Positions 17,901 to 25,071 of a DNA stretch of 33,100 nucleotides are shown piece by piece. Position numbers and translations under genes: made by a program. Under the pieces are notes generated by a model, which saw only the letters and a list, made by a program, of their open reading frames with translations, was not told the origin of the DNA and did no database searches. The stretch's first letter is position 1; every line of letters begins with the position of its first letter. Source of the stretch: SIAJ01 sp036266155 (GTDB lineage Bacteria; Planctomycetota; Planctomycetia; Gemmatales; Gemmataceae); NCBI GenBank assembly GCA_036266155.1, contig DATANR010000018.1:1-33100 (forward strand), in the 5' to 3' direction.

Positions 17901-18157
17901 TCGCCGCGAGCAAGTTGGAGTTTGTTGACGCGGCATTTGAGCATGTCTTGACGCGGCCGCCGACGCCGGACGAACGAGCGCGTTGTGAGAACTTCATCCG
18001 TGAGCAGACCGCCCTCTATCAATCGACAAACAAGTTGACGCCGTTCCCACCAGGTCCGGCCGGAGTGACGCCGCCGTCGAATGATCCCGCGCAACATGCC
18101 CGCGAAGATTTGATTCAGGTGTTGTTCAATCACAATGATTTTGTCACCGTCCGCTAA
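14930..18157 (+). CDS. PSCyt1-DUF1549-DUF1553 protein with inserted lectin-like domain
   Basis: 1075 residues. A short hydrophobic leader (MNSALLLAALIVGAP) precedes a planctomycete cytochrome c domain with heme motif C35-AA-C38-H39 and a possible Met ligand in PRMPPKGE. DUF1549 follows (about 150-360) with its signature MRCCRCHDHKYDPISQQDYY. A coiled segment, then a concanavalin/LamG-like beta domain (about 470-640, from FLHDTFAKKNDDLW), a second coiled segment, and DUF1553 (about 785-1060, starting GRRLALAKWIADAKNP). Family members are thought to act in polysaccharide or surface-glycan chemistry, unproven. Start chosen at ATG 14930 because upstream sequence to 14861 is not signal-like; 14939 is possible. 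It is followed by its usual DUF1501 partner. Confidence 0.9.
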   Translation: MPFMNSALLLAALIVGAPPEPDYLRDVKPLLQKKCAACHGAVRQKAGLRLDAAPLILKGNKHGSVVVPGKPEESLLIEMIGGDSPRMPPKGEGEHLSAKDFEIVKEWIRLGAKMPHEPIPPGPKDHWAYQPPTRPSVPGMTGVGNPIDAFLAVEREKHKAPTNPEADRPTLLRRVYIDLIGVPPTPDELHAFLQDTSTDAYEKVVDRLLRSPMYGERWGRHWMDVWRYSDPFGLGEEYRYSQRHIWRWRDWIIESLNADKGYDRMILEMLAADEIAPADRDALRATGYLARNWYKFNRTVWLQDTVEYTAAGFLGITMRCCRCHDHKYDPISQQDYYRFRAFFEPHDVRIDTMPGQPDILKDGLARVFDSKPNDPTFLFARGDERMPDKSKTLTPGVPGVLGADPAIAAVTFSVKDFAAALPEAAAAARRVARNDIDVAEAEVKRANDAVAAAKRKLEQIAAGTQPKEPEIKAFLHDTFAKKNDDLWKIISGTWAWENGKLVCKLPSTFATVTAKQNHPAALMGRIRFKTTGGGVGSVGFSYDVAGKDFQAAYINAGKTSAVRPFHRVNGADTYPSAGVVPHPVNFNDDVTLDFAVRGNLLNVWVNGKLTSVYRLPIARKPGTFTIWAHDAMVEFHEVRLAELPDAVVLADKPGDMRPSPIGVPIILTKGDAEKQVKQAEATVARAIARLAIALASADGVEARVAADARKLASAAEATWKPLALAAGKAERREAALKAAESLVVLEQATPVDMAKVTTAKKTKEAADAAAAKDDPTYTSLVKVDPATSTGRRLALAKWIADAKNPLTARVAVNHIWMRHFGTPLVPTVANFGLNGKPPTHPELLDWLAVEFTESGWSMSRLHRLMVTSRAYRLSSRTREKAVDVENRYYGRMNPRRMEAEVVRDSLLAVAGQLDHAMGGPIIDEKLGQTSRRRSVYFRFNTEYKMQFLDQFDAASPTECYERRESVIPQQALALHNSVMALNLSRELARQIAASKLEFVDAAFEHVLTRPPTPDERARCENFIREQTALYQSTNKLTPFPPGPAGVTPPSNDPAQHAREDLIQVLFNHNDFVTVR

Positions 18158-18170
18158 GCCGCAAGCGGCT
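18157..18170. repeat. Small hairpin between PSCyt1 and DUF1501 genes
   Basis: AGCCGC-AA-GCGGCT forms a perfect six-base stem that begins at the last base of the upstream stop codon, in a 22-base intergenic gap. It lacks a U-tract and stands just before the ribosome binding site GAGGT of the DUF1501 gene, so it more likely tunes translation or mRNA decay than ends transcription. Confidence 0.45.
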
Positions 18171-18179
18171 GAGGTATTG

Positions 18180-19610
18180 ATGATTCCAACAACGCGTCGA
18201 ACATTTGTCGCGGATGTGGGACTTGGGTTCACGGGCCTGGCCCTTGGAGCCATGTTGCAGCACGATGGCATCGCGCGCGGCGAGAGTACGCCAATTGCTC
18301 CGAAGGCCAAGCGCGTGATCTGGCTCTTCTTCATGGGCGGAGTCAGTCACGTCGAATCGTTCGATCCAAAGCCGGCGCTTAACAAATATGCGGGCAAAAC
18401 GATCGACGAGTCGCCATTCAACAAGGCCGTCGTCGAGTCGCCCTACTACCGCAAGAACGTGATGGATTTTGCCGGCGGCCCGCGCAAGTTGATGAACAAG
18501 TTGTACCCGCTGCAAGTCGCGTACAAAAAGCACGGCAAGAGCGGCATCGAAGTCAGCGATTGGTGGCCGCAGTTGGCGACGTGTGTCGATGACATCTCAT
18601 TCGTTCGCTCGATGTGGACGACGGATAACGACCACGCGGCGCAGCTTCAATTCCACACGGGCCGGCACGTGTTCGAAGGGTTTCATCCAACGGTCGGGTC
18701 GTGGATTCACTTCGGCCTCGGTGCATTGTCCGATAACTTGCCACAGTTCGTCGTGATCGGCAATCCGCCCGGCGACTGCTGCGGCGGCGTGGCGGCTCAT
18801 GGGGCGAGCTATCTTGGACCGGAACACGCGGGCGTCCCACTCGTTGTCGATCCGGCGAACCCGTTGCCGTTTGGCACGCCGGGCAACACGGTCACCCGCG
18901 AGGGTCGCGCGAAGCAACTGGAATTGCTGCGCGAGTTGAACGGCCTCGCCGGCGTGCAATACCCGGACGACCCGGCGATGCGGGCCCGCGTGAAGGCCTA
19001 TGAACTGGCTGCGAAGATGCAGCTTGCAGTCCCCGAAGTCATGGATTTATCAAAGGAGACGAAGGAGACGAAGGACCTTTATGGTTTGAACGACGTGGGA
19101 ACTGCGACTTACGGCCGCCAATGCCTTATCGCGCGCCGGCTGGCAGAACGTGGCGTGCGCTTCATCCAGGTCTATGACGGCGGTGGGGGCGGCGGCGGGT
19201 GGGATGCGCACAGCAAATTGAAAGACAATCACTCGAAGAACATCGCCCGCGTCGACAAGCCGATTGCCGGCCTATTGAAGGACCTGAAACGAACGGGCAT
19301 GTTGAACGACACTCTAGTTGTGTGGGCGACCGAGTTTGGCCGCACGCCCGGCGCCGAAAACGCCGATGGCCGCGACCATCACCCGTACGGCTTTAGCGTC
19401 TGGATGGCCGGCGGCGGCCTCAAGGGAGGCGTCGTTCACGGAGCTACGGACGAGATCGGCTTCCATGCCGTCGAAGATCGGCACTATGTGACCGACGTGC
19501 ACGCGACGGTTTTGCACCAATTGGGGCTCGATCCACGCAAACTGGAGGTGCCGGGGCACAAGCGGCTGGAGATGGATTTCGGAAAGGCGATTCAGCAGAT
19601 CATTGCGTGA
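18180..19610 (+). CDS. DUF1501 family exported protein
   Basis: 476 residues. TTRRTFVADVGLGFTGLALG is a twin-arginine-type leader. The body has an alkaline-phosphatase-like fold typical of DUF1501: VIWLFFMGGVSHVESFDPKP near the start, GGGGGGWDAHSKLKDNH, then ATEFGRTPGAENADGRDHHP and YVTDVHATVLHQLGLDP near the end. DUF1501 genes regularly follow PSCyt1/DUF1549/DUF1553 genes in planctomycetes, and here only 22 bases separate them, so a shared role is likely; the reaction is unknown. GAGGT four bases before ATG 18180 supports this start over the ATG at 18135, which lies inside the previous gene. Confidence 0.92.
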   Translation: MIPTTRRTFVADVGLGFTGLALGAMLQHDGIARGESTPIAPKAKRVIWLFFMGGVSHVESFDPKPALNKYAGKTIDESPFNKAVVESPYYRKNVMDFAGGPRKLMNKLYPLQVAYKKHGKSGIEVSDWWPQLATCVDDISFVRSMWTTDNDHAAQLQFHTGRHVFEGFHPTVGSWIHFGLGALSDNLPQFVVIGNPPGDCCGGVAAHGASYLGPEHAGVPLVVDPANPLPFGTPGNTVTREGRAKQLELLRELNGLAGVQYPDDPAMRARVKAYELAAKMQLAVPEVMDLSKETKETKDLYGLNDVGTATYGRQCLIARRLAERGVRFIQVYDGGGGGGGWDAHSKLKDNHSKNIARVDKPIAGLLKDLKRTGMLNDTLVVWATEFGRTPGAENADGRDHHPYGFSVWMAGGGLKGGVVHGATDEIGFHAVEDRHYVTDVHATVLHQLGLDPRKLEVPGHKRLEMDFGKAIQQIIA

Positions 19611-19634
19611 GATAATCCCAGCGCTCAGCAGCTG

Positions 19635-20537
19635 TCATTTCGCGGGCGCGTCGGGCCAACGGTAATTCGCGACCACCACTGTCACGTTGTCACGGCCGCC
19701 GCGCTCCAGGGCGAGGTCGACGAGTTTCCGGCAGGCGTCGGCCGCGGATGCCGCGCGACCCAGCTCACTGGCGATCGTGTCCTCGCCCACCATGTCAGTC
19801 AGGCCGTCTGTGCAGAGTAGCAGCCGGTCTCGGTCTTCCAGTTGGTATTGAAACAGGTCCGGCTCCCCTCCAGTCTGAGGCAAGCCGATGGCACGGGTCA
19901 AAACGCGGCGGAAGCGGACTGGTCCGCTCCCGGACGGGTCATCCACCTGTTGGCTCATCGTGTGGTCGTGGGTGAGCCGGTGGAGCTTTTCCCGGCGGAG
20001 CAAGTACACGCGTGAGTCGCCAAGATGGGCGACAATCAGCCTGTCGCGCAGGCTCACGGCCAGCGAGAGGGTCGTCCCCATCCCCTTCAGCTTGGGATCG
20101 GTTTCAGCCAGAGTGAGGATGGCAAAGTTCACTGACTGAAAGCGACGGGCGAATCGATCCATCACTTCATCTAGATGATCGTCCTGCACACCGAGGATCC
20201 AATCGGGCGTCTGAAGCGCGAACTCGACGAGCAGGCGGATGGCCAGTCGGCTGGCCGTCTCGCCGGCCGCGTGCCCGCCGACGCCGTCGGCGACGACGAA
20301 GCCATAACCAGGCGGCTCAAACTCTTCGTCCACCGCGCCAGCCGGCAGACTCGACAACTGCGTTCGCAAATAGCGGCCGAAGTGCACAATGTGGAAATGG
20401 TCCTCGTTGGTCGGCCGGACGAGGCCCCGGCTCGTGCGGCCGTCGAAATCGACGTGGAGCGATATGGGTGCCGCGCCGGCGCCCGCCGAAAGCGCCGGCA
20501 TGTCGTCCACCGTATCGGGATCGCTGTCGTCGCTCAT
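19635..20537 (-). CDS. PP2C-type serine/threonine protein phosphatase
   Basis: 300 residues, cytoplasmic. All PP2C metal-site motifs are seen: E45-D46 in RPTNEDHF, D84-G85 in VVADGVGGHAAGE, AHLGDSRVYLL, D244 in CTDGLTDMV, and D283-N284 in GGRDNVTVVV. It would remove phosphate from Ser/Thr in proteins, opposing the Hanks-type kinases that are numerous in planctomycetes; no kinase is in the window. A short acidic N-terminus (SDDSDPDTVDD) precedes the domain. AAGGAGAT five bases before ATG 20537 fixes the start; a longer frame to 20738 runs into the upstream esterase. The alpha/beta hydrolase gene lies 75 bases upstream on the same strand. Confidence 0.95.
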   Translation of the reverse strand: MSDDSDPDTVDDMPALSAGAGAAPISLHVDFDGRTSRGLVRPTNEDHFHIVHFGRYLRTQLSSLPAGAVDEEFEPPGYGFVVADGVGGHAAGETASRLAIRLLVEFALQTPDWILGVQDDHLDEVMDRFARRFQSVNFAILTLAETDPKLKGMGTTLSLAVSLRDRLIVAHLGDSRVYLLRREKLHRLTHDHTMSQQVDDPSGSGPVRFRRVLTRAIGLPQTGGEPDLFQYQLEDRDRLLLCTDGLTDMVGEDTIASELGRAASAADACRKLVDLALERGGRDNVTVVVANYRWPDAPAK

Positions 20538-20611
20538 TGGCCATCTCCTTGAACGATCTTCGAACTTTTTTCTCGGCGGACAAGGAGCCGGAACATGTCG
20601 TGGCGAGGCGC

Positions 20612-21502
20612 TCAGCGTTTGAGATATCCCTGCTTCGTCATCCATTCCACGAGCCGGTCTGGGAACGAATTGACCGGGTGCCCAGTGTCGCGCATGCCGT
20701 AGCCGTGCCCGCCGGTGGCGTACATGTGCAACTCGCACGAGACGCCGACGTCTTTCATTGCCAACGCGAGGTACAGCGCATTGCGCGGATCAACCGGGTC
20801 GTCGTAGGCATAGACCAGGAACATGGGCGGCGTCGTCTTGGTCGGCTTCGCGTAATCTTCCAGGCCCGTCTTCGCCTTGTTCACGAGGTACGCCGGGTAG
20901 ATCAGCGCCGTGAAGTCCGGACGCGCCGAGACCTTGTCGACATCATCAATTGCCGGGTAAAGGTCTTTGGCGCAGAGCAAAGTCGCCAGGCCCGCCGTCT
21001 CGCCGCCGGCCGAGAAGCCGAGGATGCCGATGCGATTGGGATCGATCTTCCATTCGTCGGCTTTACTGCGAACCAGGCGAATGGCCCGCTGCGCATCGTG
21101 GACGGCCGCGAGCCAGCGCTTGTCCTTGTCGCGCGACGGGACGCGGTACTTGAGGACGATGCCGGTGACGCCGTGCTTCGCGAGGAACTCGGCCGTCTCG
21201 GTCCCTTCGTGATCGTACGCGAGAATAAAGTGTCCGCCGCCGGGACAAATGATCATCGCGGCCCCGGTGTCCTTGTCTTTTTCGGGCCGATAGATCGCGA
21301 GCGTCGGCTTGCTCACGTTCGTGATCTTCAGAATCTTGCGACCACCGACGAGCGCGTCGGTCGGCTTGTTGATGTCGGCCTCCGGCGGCAGTTCCTTCGT
21401 CTCACCTGGCGGCCTGCCTGGCCAAAGGTCGATAATTGTCGGCTCGGCGGCAGTCGCGACCAGTGGTGAGAGGAGAAGGATGAATGCGGTCAATCGGCGC
21501 AT
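20612..21502 (-). CDS. Secreted alpha/beta hydrolase, esterase-like
   Basis: 296 residues with signal peptide MRRLTAFILLLSPLVATAA. The mature start IIDLWPGRPPGETKELPPE is typical of the planctomycete esterase group often labelled acetylxylan esterase or endo-xylanase. Oxyanion segment CPGGGH at 86-91, nucleophile S164 in GFSAGGE, acid D234 or D235 in YAYDDPVD, and H266 in GGHGYGM complete a hydrolase triad. It probably removes acyl groups from polysaccharides outside the cytoplasm; the substrate is not known. GAGG lies ten bases before ATG 21502; a longer frame to 21832 overlaps the ABC gene on the other strand and is rejected. Confidence 0.9.
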   Translation of the reverse strand: MRRLTAFILLLSPLVATAAEPTIIDLWPGRPPGETKELPPEADINKPTDALVGGRKILKITNVSKPTLAIYRPEKDKDTGAAMIICPGGGHFILAYDHEGTETAEFLAKHGVTGIVLKYRVPSRDKDKRWLAAVHDAQRAIRLVRSKADEWKIDPNRIGILGFSAGGETAGLATLLCAKDLYPAIDDVDKVSARPDFTALIYPAYLVNKAKTGLEDYAKPTKTTPPMFLVYAYDDPVDPRNALYLALAMKDVGVSCELHMYATGGHGYGMRDTGHPVNSFPDRLVEWMTKQGYLKR

Positions 21503-21565
21503 TGCGAATTCCTCAGTGGGTTGGAAGGTCGTTGTATCCCTATTCTGTTGTCGGAAGGGGATGCG

Positions 21566-22318
21566 ATGATCGACGTTCGCGATGTGTCCAAATCGTTCGG
21601 CCCGAACCGCGTGCTCGACCACGTAACAGTGGCGGTGCCGACGGGTCAAACGACAGTCCTGCTCGGCCCGAGCGGTGGCGGCAAGTCGACGCTGTTGCGC
21701 GTGATGAATGGGCTCATTCGACCGGATGGGGGCGAGGTTCGTTTTGGCGGACAATTGCTCACATCGGCTAACGCTCGCAGCGTGCGGCATCAGATGGGCT
21801 ATGTCGTGCAAGACGGCGGCCTGTTTCCGCATTTGACCGCGGCCGGCAACGTTTCACTGCTTGCGACCCACCTCGGCTGGGAACGCGAACGCATCCGCAA
21901 TCGACTGGCGGAATTGGCAAAGCTCACACGCTTTCCGGCGGACGGACTCGAACGTTACCCAGCCGAGTTGTCCGGAGGTCAGCGACAGCGCGTGGGCCTG
22001 ATGCGGGCGTTGATGCTCGACCCCGCGGTGTTGTTGATGGATGAACCGCTTGGAGCGCTCGACCCGATCACCCGGGCTCAGCTTCAAGGCGATCTGCGCG
22101 ACATCTTTCGCGACCTGCACAAGACGGTCGTGCTGGTGACGCACGATTTGGCCGAGGCCGCGTTCTTTGCGGATGAAGTGCTGCTGCTCGGTGGCGGACG
22201 AGTCGAACAACGCGGTTCAATGCGCGATTTGATCCGTTCGCCGGCGACGCCTTTTGTCGAAGAATTCGTGCGTGCCCAACGCGAGCCGCTCGAAGCGCTC
22301 CGGGAGGCCGCGGCATGA
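21566..22318 (+). CDS. ABC importer ATPase, osmoprotectant type
   Basis: 250 residues. Walker A GPSGGGKST at 34-42, Q-loop around YVVQDGGLFPHLT, signature LSGGQ at 135-139, Walker B VLLMDEP at 155-161, and H193 in LVTHDLAEA. The QDGGLFPHLT loop and the downstream fused binding protein point to the OpuC/YehX quaternary-amine group. It powers uptake through the permease coded by the next gene, with which it shares a four-base ATGA overlap. GGAAGGGG six bases before ATG 21566 supports the start. No C-terminal CBS domains are present, unlike OpuCA, so ionic-strength gating through CBS is absent. Confidence 0.93.
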   Translation: MIDVRDVSKSFGPNRVLDHVTVAVPTGQTTVLLGPSGGGKSTLLRVMNGLIRPDGGEVRFGGQLLTSANARSVRHQMGYVVQDGGLFPHLTAAGNVSLLATHLGWERERIRNRLAELAKLTRFPADGLERYPAELSGGQRQRVGLMRALMLDPAVLLMDEPLGALDPITRAQLQGDLRDIFRDLHKTVVLVTHDLAEAAFFADEVLLLGGGRVEQRGSMRDLIRSPATPFVEEFVRAQREPLEALREAAA

Positions 22319-23811
22319 GGACTCCACTCAACAGATGGGCCGCGTTGTTATTGTTGGTAGTCGCGCCGGTTTCCGTTGTCGCCGAGCCCATCCGCATCGG
22401 CTCCAAGTCCGACACGGAGACGACGGTCCTTGCTCATGTCGTCGCCGACCTGGTGCGCGATGCCGGGAACACCGTTGACATTCACGAACGTTATGGCGGC
22501 ACCCAGGTCGTTTGGGGTGCGTTGCGCGTCAACAGCCTGGACGTATACCCGGAATACACGGGCACGCTCTACAAGCAGATCTTTGCCGACAGGAACATCA
22601 CCAGCGACGCGGCCCTCCGTGAAGAACTCGCCCGGCTCGGCCTCGGTATGACTCGGCCGCTCGGATTCGCCAACAACTATGCGCTTGGAATGAAGCGGGC
22701 TCGTGCGATGGAACTTGGCATCAAGAACACTTCTGACTTGCGTAACCACCCGAAGCTGCGGCTCGGCTTCAGTAACGAGTTTTTGAAACGTGCCGACGGC
22801 TGGCCCGGCCTTCAAGCCGCGTATGCGTTGCCGCACAACGATGCACGCGGAATGGACCATCGGCTTGCTTACAAGGCCTTGGACGAGGGTGGGATCGATG
22901 TGACCGAGCTATACACGACTGATGCCGAGATCAAAAAGTTCGACCTCGTGACGCTGACCGATGATCGCAGCTTCTTCCCCGAATATCAGGCCGTGCTCGT
23001 GTACCGGCTCGACCTGGAAACACGGGCTCCGTCGGCCGTGGCCGCGTTTAAGAGACTCGAAGGCAAACTGTCAGCGAACGATGTGATCGAGATGAACAGT
23101 CGGGCCATGGACGGCGACAAGCCCGCCGTCATCGCGGCCGACTTTGTCCGCAAGCATTTCCAAATCGAAACAACCGTGGTTGGCGAATCAGACGCGCACC
23201 GACTCTGGCGATTGACCGTCGAGCACCTGATGCTTGTCGGCATTGCCCTGGCCGCGTCGATCCTGGTCGCTCTGCCGCTCGGCATCCTCTCGGCGCGACG
23301 ACCGACTCTCGGTCGCTTCCTGATCGGAACAGCCGGCGTGATTCAAACGATCCCGTCGTTGGCACTGCTTGTGTTCATGATCCCGATTCTGCACACCGGC
23401 ACCATACCCGCGATCGTGGCGTTGTTCCTGTACGCCTTGTTGCCGATCATGGCGAACACGGCGGCCGGCTTGCGTGGCATTCCGACGTCGATCGCCGAAT
23501 CGGCGGAGGCGCTTGGCCTTTCTGCCTCGTTCCGTTTGTGGCGAATCGATTTGCCGTTGGCGTCGCGCAGCATCCTTGCGGGCATCAAGACGTCGGCCAT
23601 CATTACGATTGGGACGGCAACGCTGGGCGCACTCATCGGCGCCGGCGGCTACGGACAGCCGATCCAGGCGGGTTTGCAGAATGTCGATCGCGGCGAGATA
23701 CTCTTCGGCGCCATCCCAGCGGCGGTGATGGCCCTCGTAGCCCAAGGATTGTTTGAGGTTGCGGAGCGTGTCCTGGTGCCGCGTGGTTTGCGACTCACAC
23801 CGTCCATGTGA
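22315..23811 (+). CDS. Fused binding protein-permease of osmoprotectant ABC importer
   Basis: 498 residues. An N-terminal signal sequence (WAALLLLVVAPVSVVAEP) precedes a substrate-binding domain (about 24-290) of the OpuAC family, with VNSLDVYPEYTGTLYKQIF carrying the PEYTGT signature and NEFLKRADGW. A membrane permease (about 303-490) follows, with about six helices and the EAA loop IAESAEALGLSASFRLWRID, which docks on the ATPase. The fusion guarantees one binding domain per permease subunit. Order is binding domain first, whereas OpuA-type fusions have it last. Likely ligands are glycine betaine, choline or related amines or thiols such as ergothioneine; this cannot be decided here. Confidence 0.92.
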   Translation: MRTPLNRWAALLLLVVAPVSVVAEPIRIGSKSDTETTVLAHVVADLVRDAGNTVDIHERYGGTQVVWGALRVNSLDVYPEYTGTLYKQIFADRNITSDAALREELARLGLGMTRPLGFANNYALGMKRARAMELGIKNTSDLRNHPKLRLGFSNEFLKRADGWPGLQAAYALPHNDARGMDHRLAYKALDEGGIDVTELYTTDAEIKKFDLVTLTDDRSFFPEYQAVLVYRLDLETRAPSAVAAFKRLEGKLSANDVIEMNSRAMDGDKPAVIAADFVRKHFQIETTVVGESDAHRLWRLTVEHLMLVGIALAASILVALPLGILSARRPTLGRFLIGTAGVIQTIPSLALLVFMIPILHTGTIPAIVALFLYALLPIMANTAAGLRGIPTSIAESAEALGLSASFRLWRIDLPLASRSILAGIKTSAIITIGTATLGALIGAGGYGQPIQAGLQNVDRGEILFGAIPAAVMALVAQGLFEVAERVLVPRGLRLTPSM

Positions 23812-23827
23812 GGTTCGTTCGAGAGCT

Positions 23828-24217
23828 TCACTTGGCCGCCGGATCGGACTGCATCATGCCGAAAATATTCCCTTCGGTGTCCTTCAAATAGGCGAGCCAG
23901 CCGACGCCGGGGATCGGCATCTTCGGCAACGCGACCGTGCCGCCGAGCGTCAACCCATTGGCCACGCGGGCATCCAGGTCGGTGACGCCGACGGTGCAGA
24001 CGTAGGCGTCGACCGCCTGGCCCTCGGTCGGGGCCGGGCCCATGCGCTTCATGAGGCCGCCATTGATCCCCGGCTCGCCGTCCGGACCCGTCATGCAAAG
24101 CCAGTATGGCATCGGCCCATCCCACTTCTTGAATTCCCAGCCGAGCAAGTCGGCGTAGAACTTGATCGCACGTTCGGGGTCTTCGGCGTGGATTTCGAAG
24201 TGAATGGGACGCGGCAT
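23828..24217 (-). CDS. VOC (glyoxalase-fold) family protein
   Basis: 129 residues in the short single-module VOC class. IHFEIHAEDPERAIKFYADL and GWEFKKW form the first beta-alpha-beta-beta unit; VTDLDARVANGLTLGG and WLAYLKDTEGNIFGMMQ the second. Candidate metal ligands are H6 and E118-type Glu in DTEGN. Members range from glyoxalase-like enzymes to drug-binding proteins; nothing points to one substrate. The start at 24217 matches the family's usual beginning (MPRPIHFEI), but an in-frame ATG at 24268 would add 17 residues; neither has a strong ribosome binding site. It converges on the ABC operon with a 16-base gap. Confidence 0.85.
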   Translation of the reverse strand: MPRPIHFEIHAEDPERAIKFYADLLGWEFKKWDGPMPYWLCMTGPDGEPGINGGLMKRMGPAPTEGQAVDAYVCTVGVTDLDARVANGLTLGGTVALPKMPIPGVGWLAYLKDTEGNIFGMMQSDPAAK

Positions 24218-24280
24218 GGCGTGTTCCGAAAGAAGGAGATGGGAATTCTGGTCGGTGTAGTCAGCCATTCCCGCGCATGC

Positions 24281-24420
24281 AACCTAATTTGTATCGGTGC
24301 GGCGAGGTCGCCAGGCCATAACAGCAACTGAACAAGCCGCCACGGATCACGTTGAACTCGCTGAAACAGAGGAGGCGACTCCGGTCGGCAGCAGCGGCTG
24401 ATTTGGCGACGTTGTCGGTT
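24281..24420. repeat. Possible dispersed repeat downstream of PIN gene pair
   Basis: The intergenic stretch and the 3' end of the small gene at 24347-24571 read, on the minus strand, AATCAGCCGCTGCTGCCGAC followed by GAGTTCAACGTGATCCGTGG and CGGCTTGTTCAGTTGC. I recall similar 'PLLPTG'-coding intergenic DNA as multicopy in planctomycete genomes, but no second copy exists in this window, so this is a recollection rather than an observation. I see no inverted-repeat core. Confidence 0.3.
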
Positions 24421-24571
24421 CCCTGCGTCGCGGAGGAAGTGACACCACCTCGCGTCCGCCCTCGCCCTGACGACTTCGGACGTCTTCAGCAATTCGATGC
24501 AAATCGTTGTCGAATTTCGCCGCAAGCCGGCGCTTGATAGCAAGAATCTCGTCGTTTGGATCAGGCATCAT
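24347..24571 (-). CDS. Small conserved partner of the PIN gene, probable antitoxin
   Basis: 74 residues. The first 50 follow a pattern common in genes beside this PIN family: DPNDEILAIKRRLAAKFDND, LHRIAEDVRSRQGEGG and VVSLPPRRR. That is an amphipathic helix pair with a basic tail. The following 25 residues (EPTTSPNQPLLPTGVASS and onwards) look like read-through into unrelated repeat DNA, so the natural end may have been lost. It starts at 24571 or 24568, overlapping the PIN stop by 8-11 bases, so translation is coupled. Toxin-first order is inverted compared with the pair at 3187. Function as an antitoxin is inferred from coupling. Confidence 0.6.
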   Translation of the reverse strand: MMPDPNDEILAIKRRLAAKFDNDLHRIAEDVRSRQGEGGREVVSLPPRRREPTTSPNQPLLPTGVASSVSASST

Positions 24572-25043
24572 TTTCGGTTGCCCTCAATTGTTCCGGGGTG
24601 CAAATGACGGGCGGAACGAAGCCAGCCTCCCGGCAACTTTCTGCAATCTTGGCCTGCACGTGCGGATTAAGGATATGCTTGAAATTCCATGTCACAATGA
24701 ATTGTACTCCATTCACAGCCGCCGTGGCGATATGTAACGCATCACGTGGCTCCGAGGCAGGAACCGCGAGACGTTGGATCAAGAGGCCTGCCAGAGCTTC
24801 GGCACCTGCGGTTTGGTCGAGCAGTGGCAGTCCGCGAACAACTTCAAGCCGTTCAGCCGCAGCGGTTGGATCGCCATCACCACATTCGTCCACAGTGAGC
24901 TTCGACGTGACAATCGTGTATCGATTGGTCGCACTAGCCCACCAGTCCCTGGTGATCTGTTGTCGTGCCGATATTTTCGGATCAGGATGCAGCCGCCCTG
25001 CGATGTTGCCAACGACGGTAGTTTCAAGGTAAATGATGTCCAT
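24561..25043 (-). CDS. PIN-domain nuclease, VapC-like, second in window
   Basis: 160 residues, slightly longer than ordinary VapC. The site is E7 (in IIYLETTVVG, replacing the usual first Asp), E53 in TVDECGDGD, D101 in EPRDALHIATAA, and N120 in IVTWNFKHI. This YLETTVVG subfamily is widespread in planctomycetes and cyanobacteria (from memory) and usually carries a small helical gene next to it, as here. The C-terminal ICTPEQL is also family-typical. Whether it is an active toxin is unproven. It begins 29 bases after the large surface protein gene and may be transcribed with it. Confidence 0.83.
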   Translation of the reverse strand: MDIIYLETTVVGNIAGRLHPDPKISARQQITRDWWASATNRYTIVTSKLTVDECGDGDPTAAAERLEVVRGLPLLDQTAGAEALAGLLIQRLAVPASEPRDALHIATAAVNGVQFIVTWNFKHILNPHVQAKIAESCREAGFVPPVICTPEQLRATENDA

Positions 25044-25071
25044 CGTTCACGCGATCCGCGGCGCCGCTTCC

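Noticed and set aside
20538..20738. N-terminal extension of the PP2C frame by 67 residues
   Set aside because: It overlaps the end of the esterase gene and has no ribosome binding site, while AAGGAGAT fits the start at 20537.
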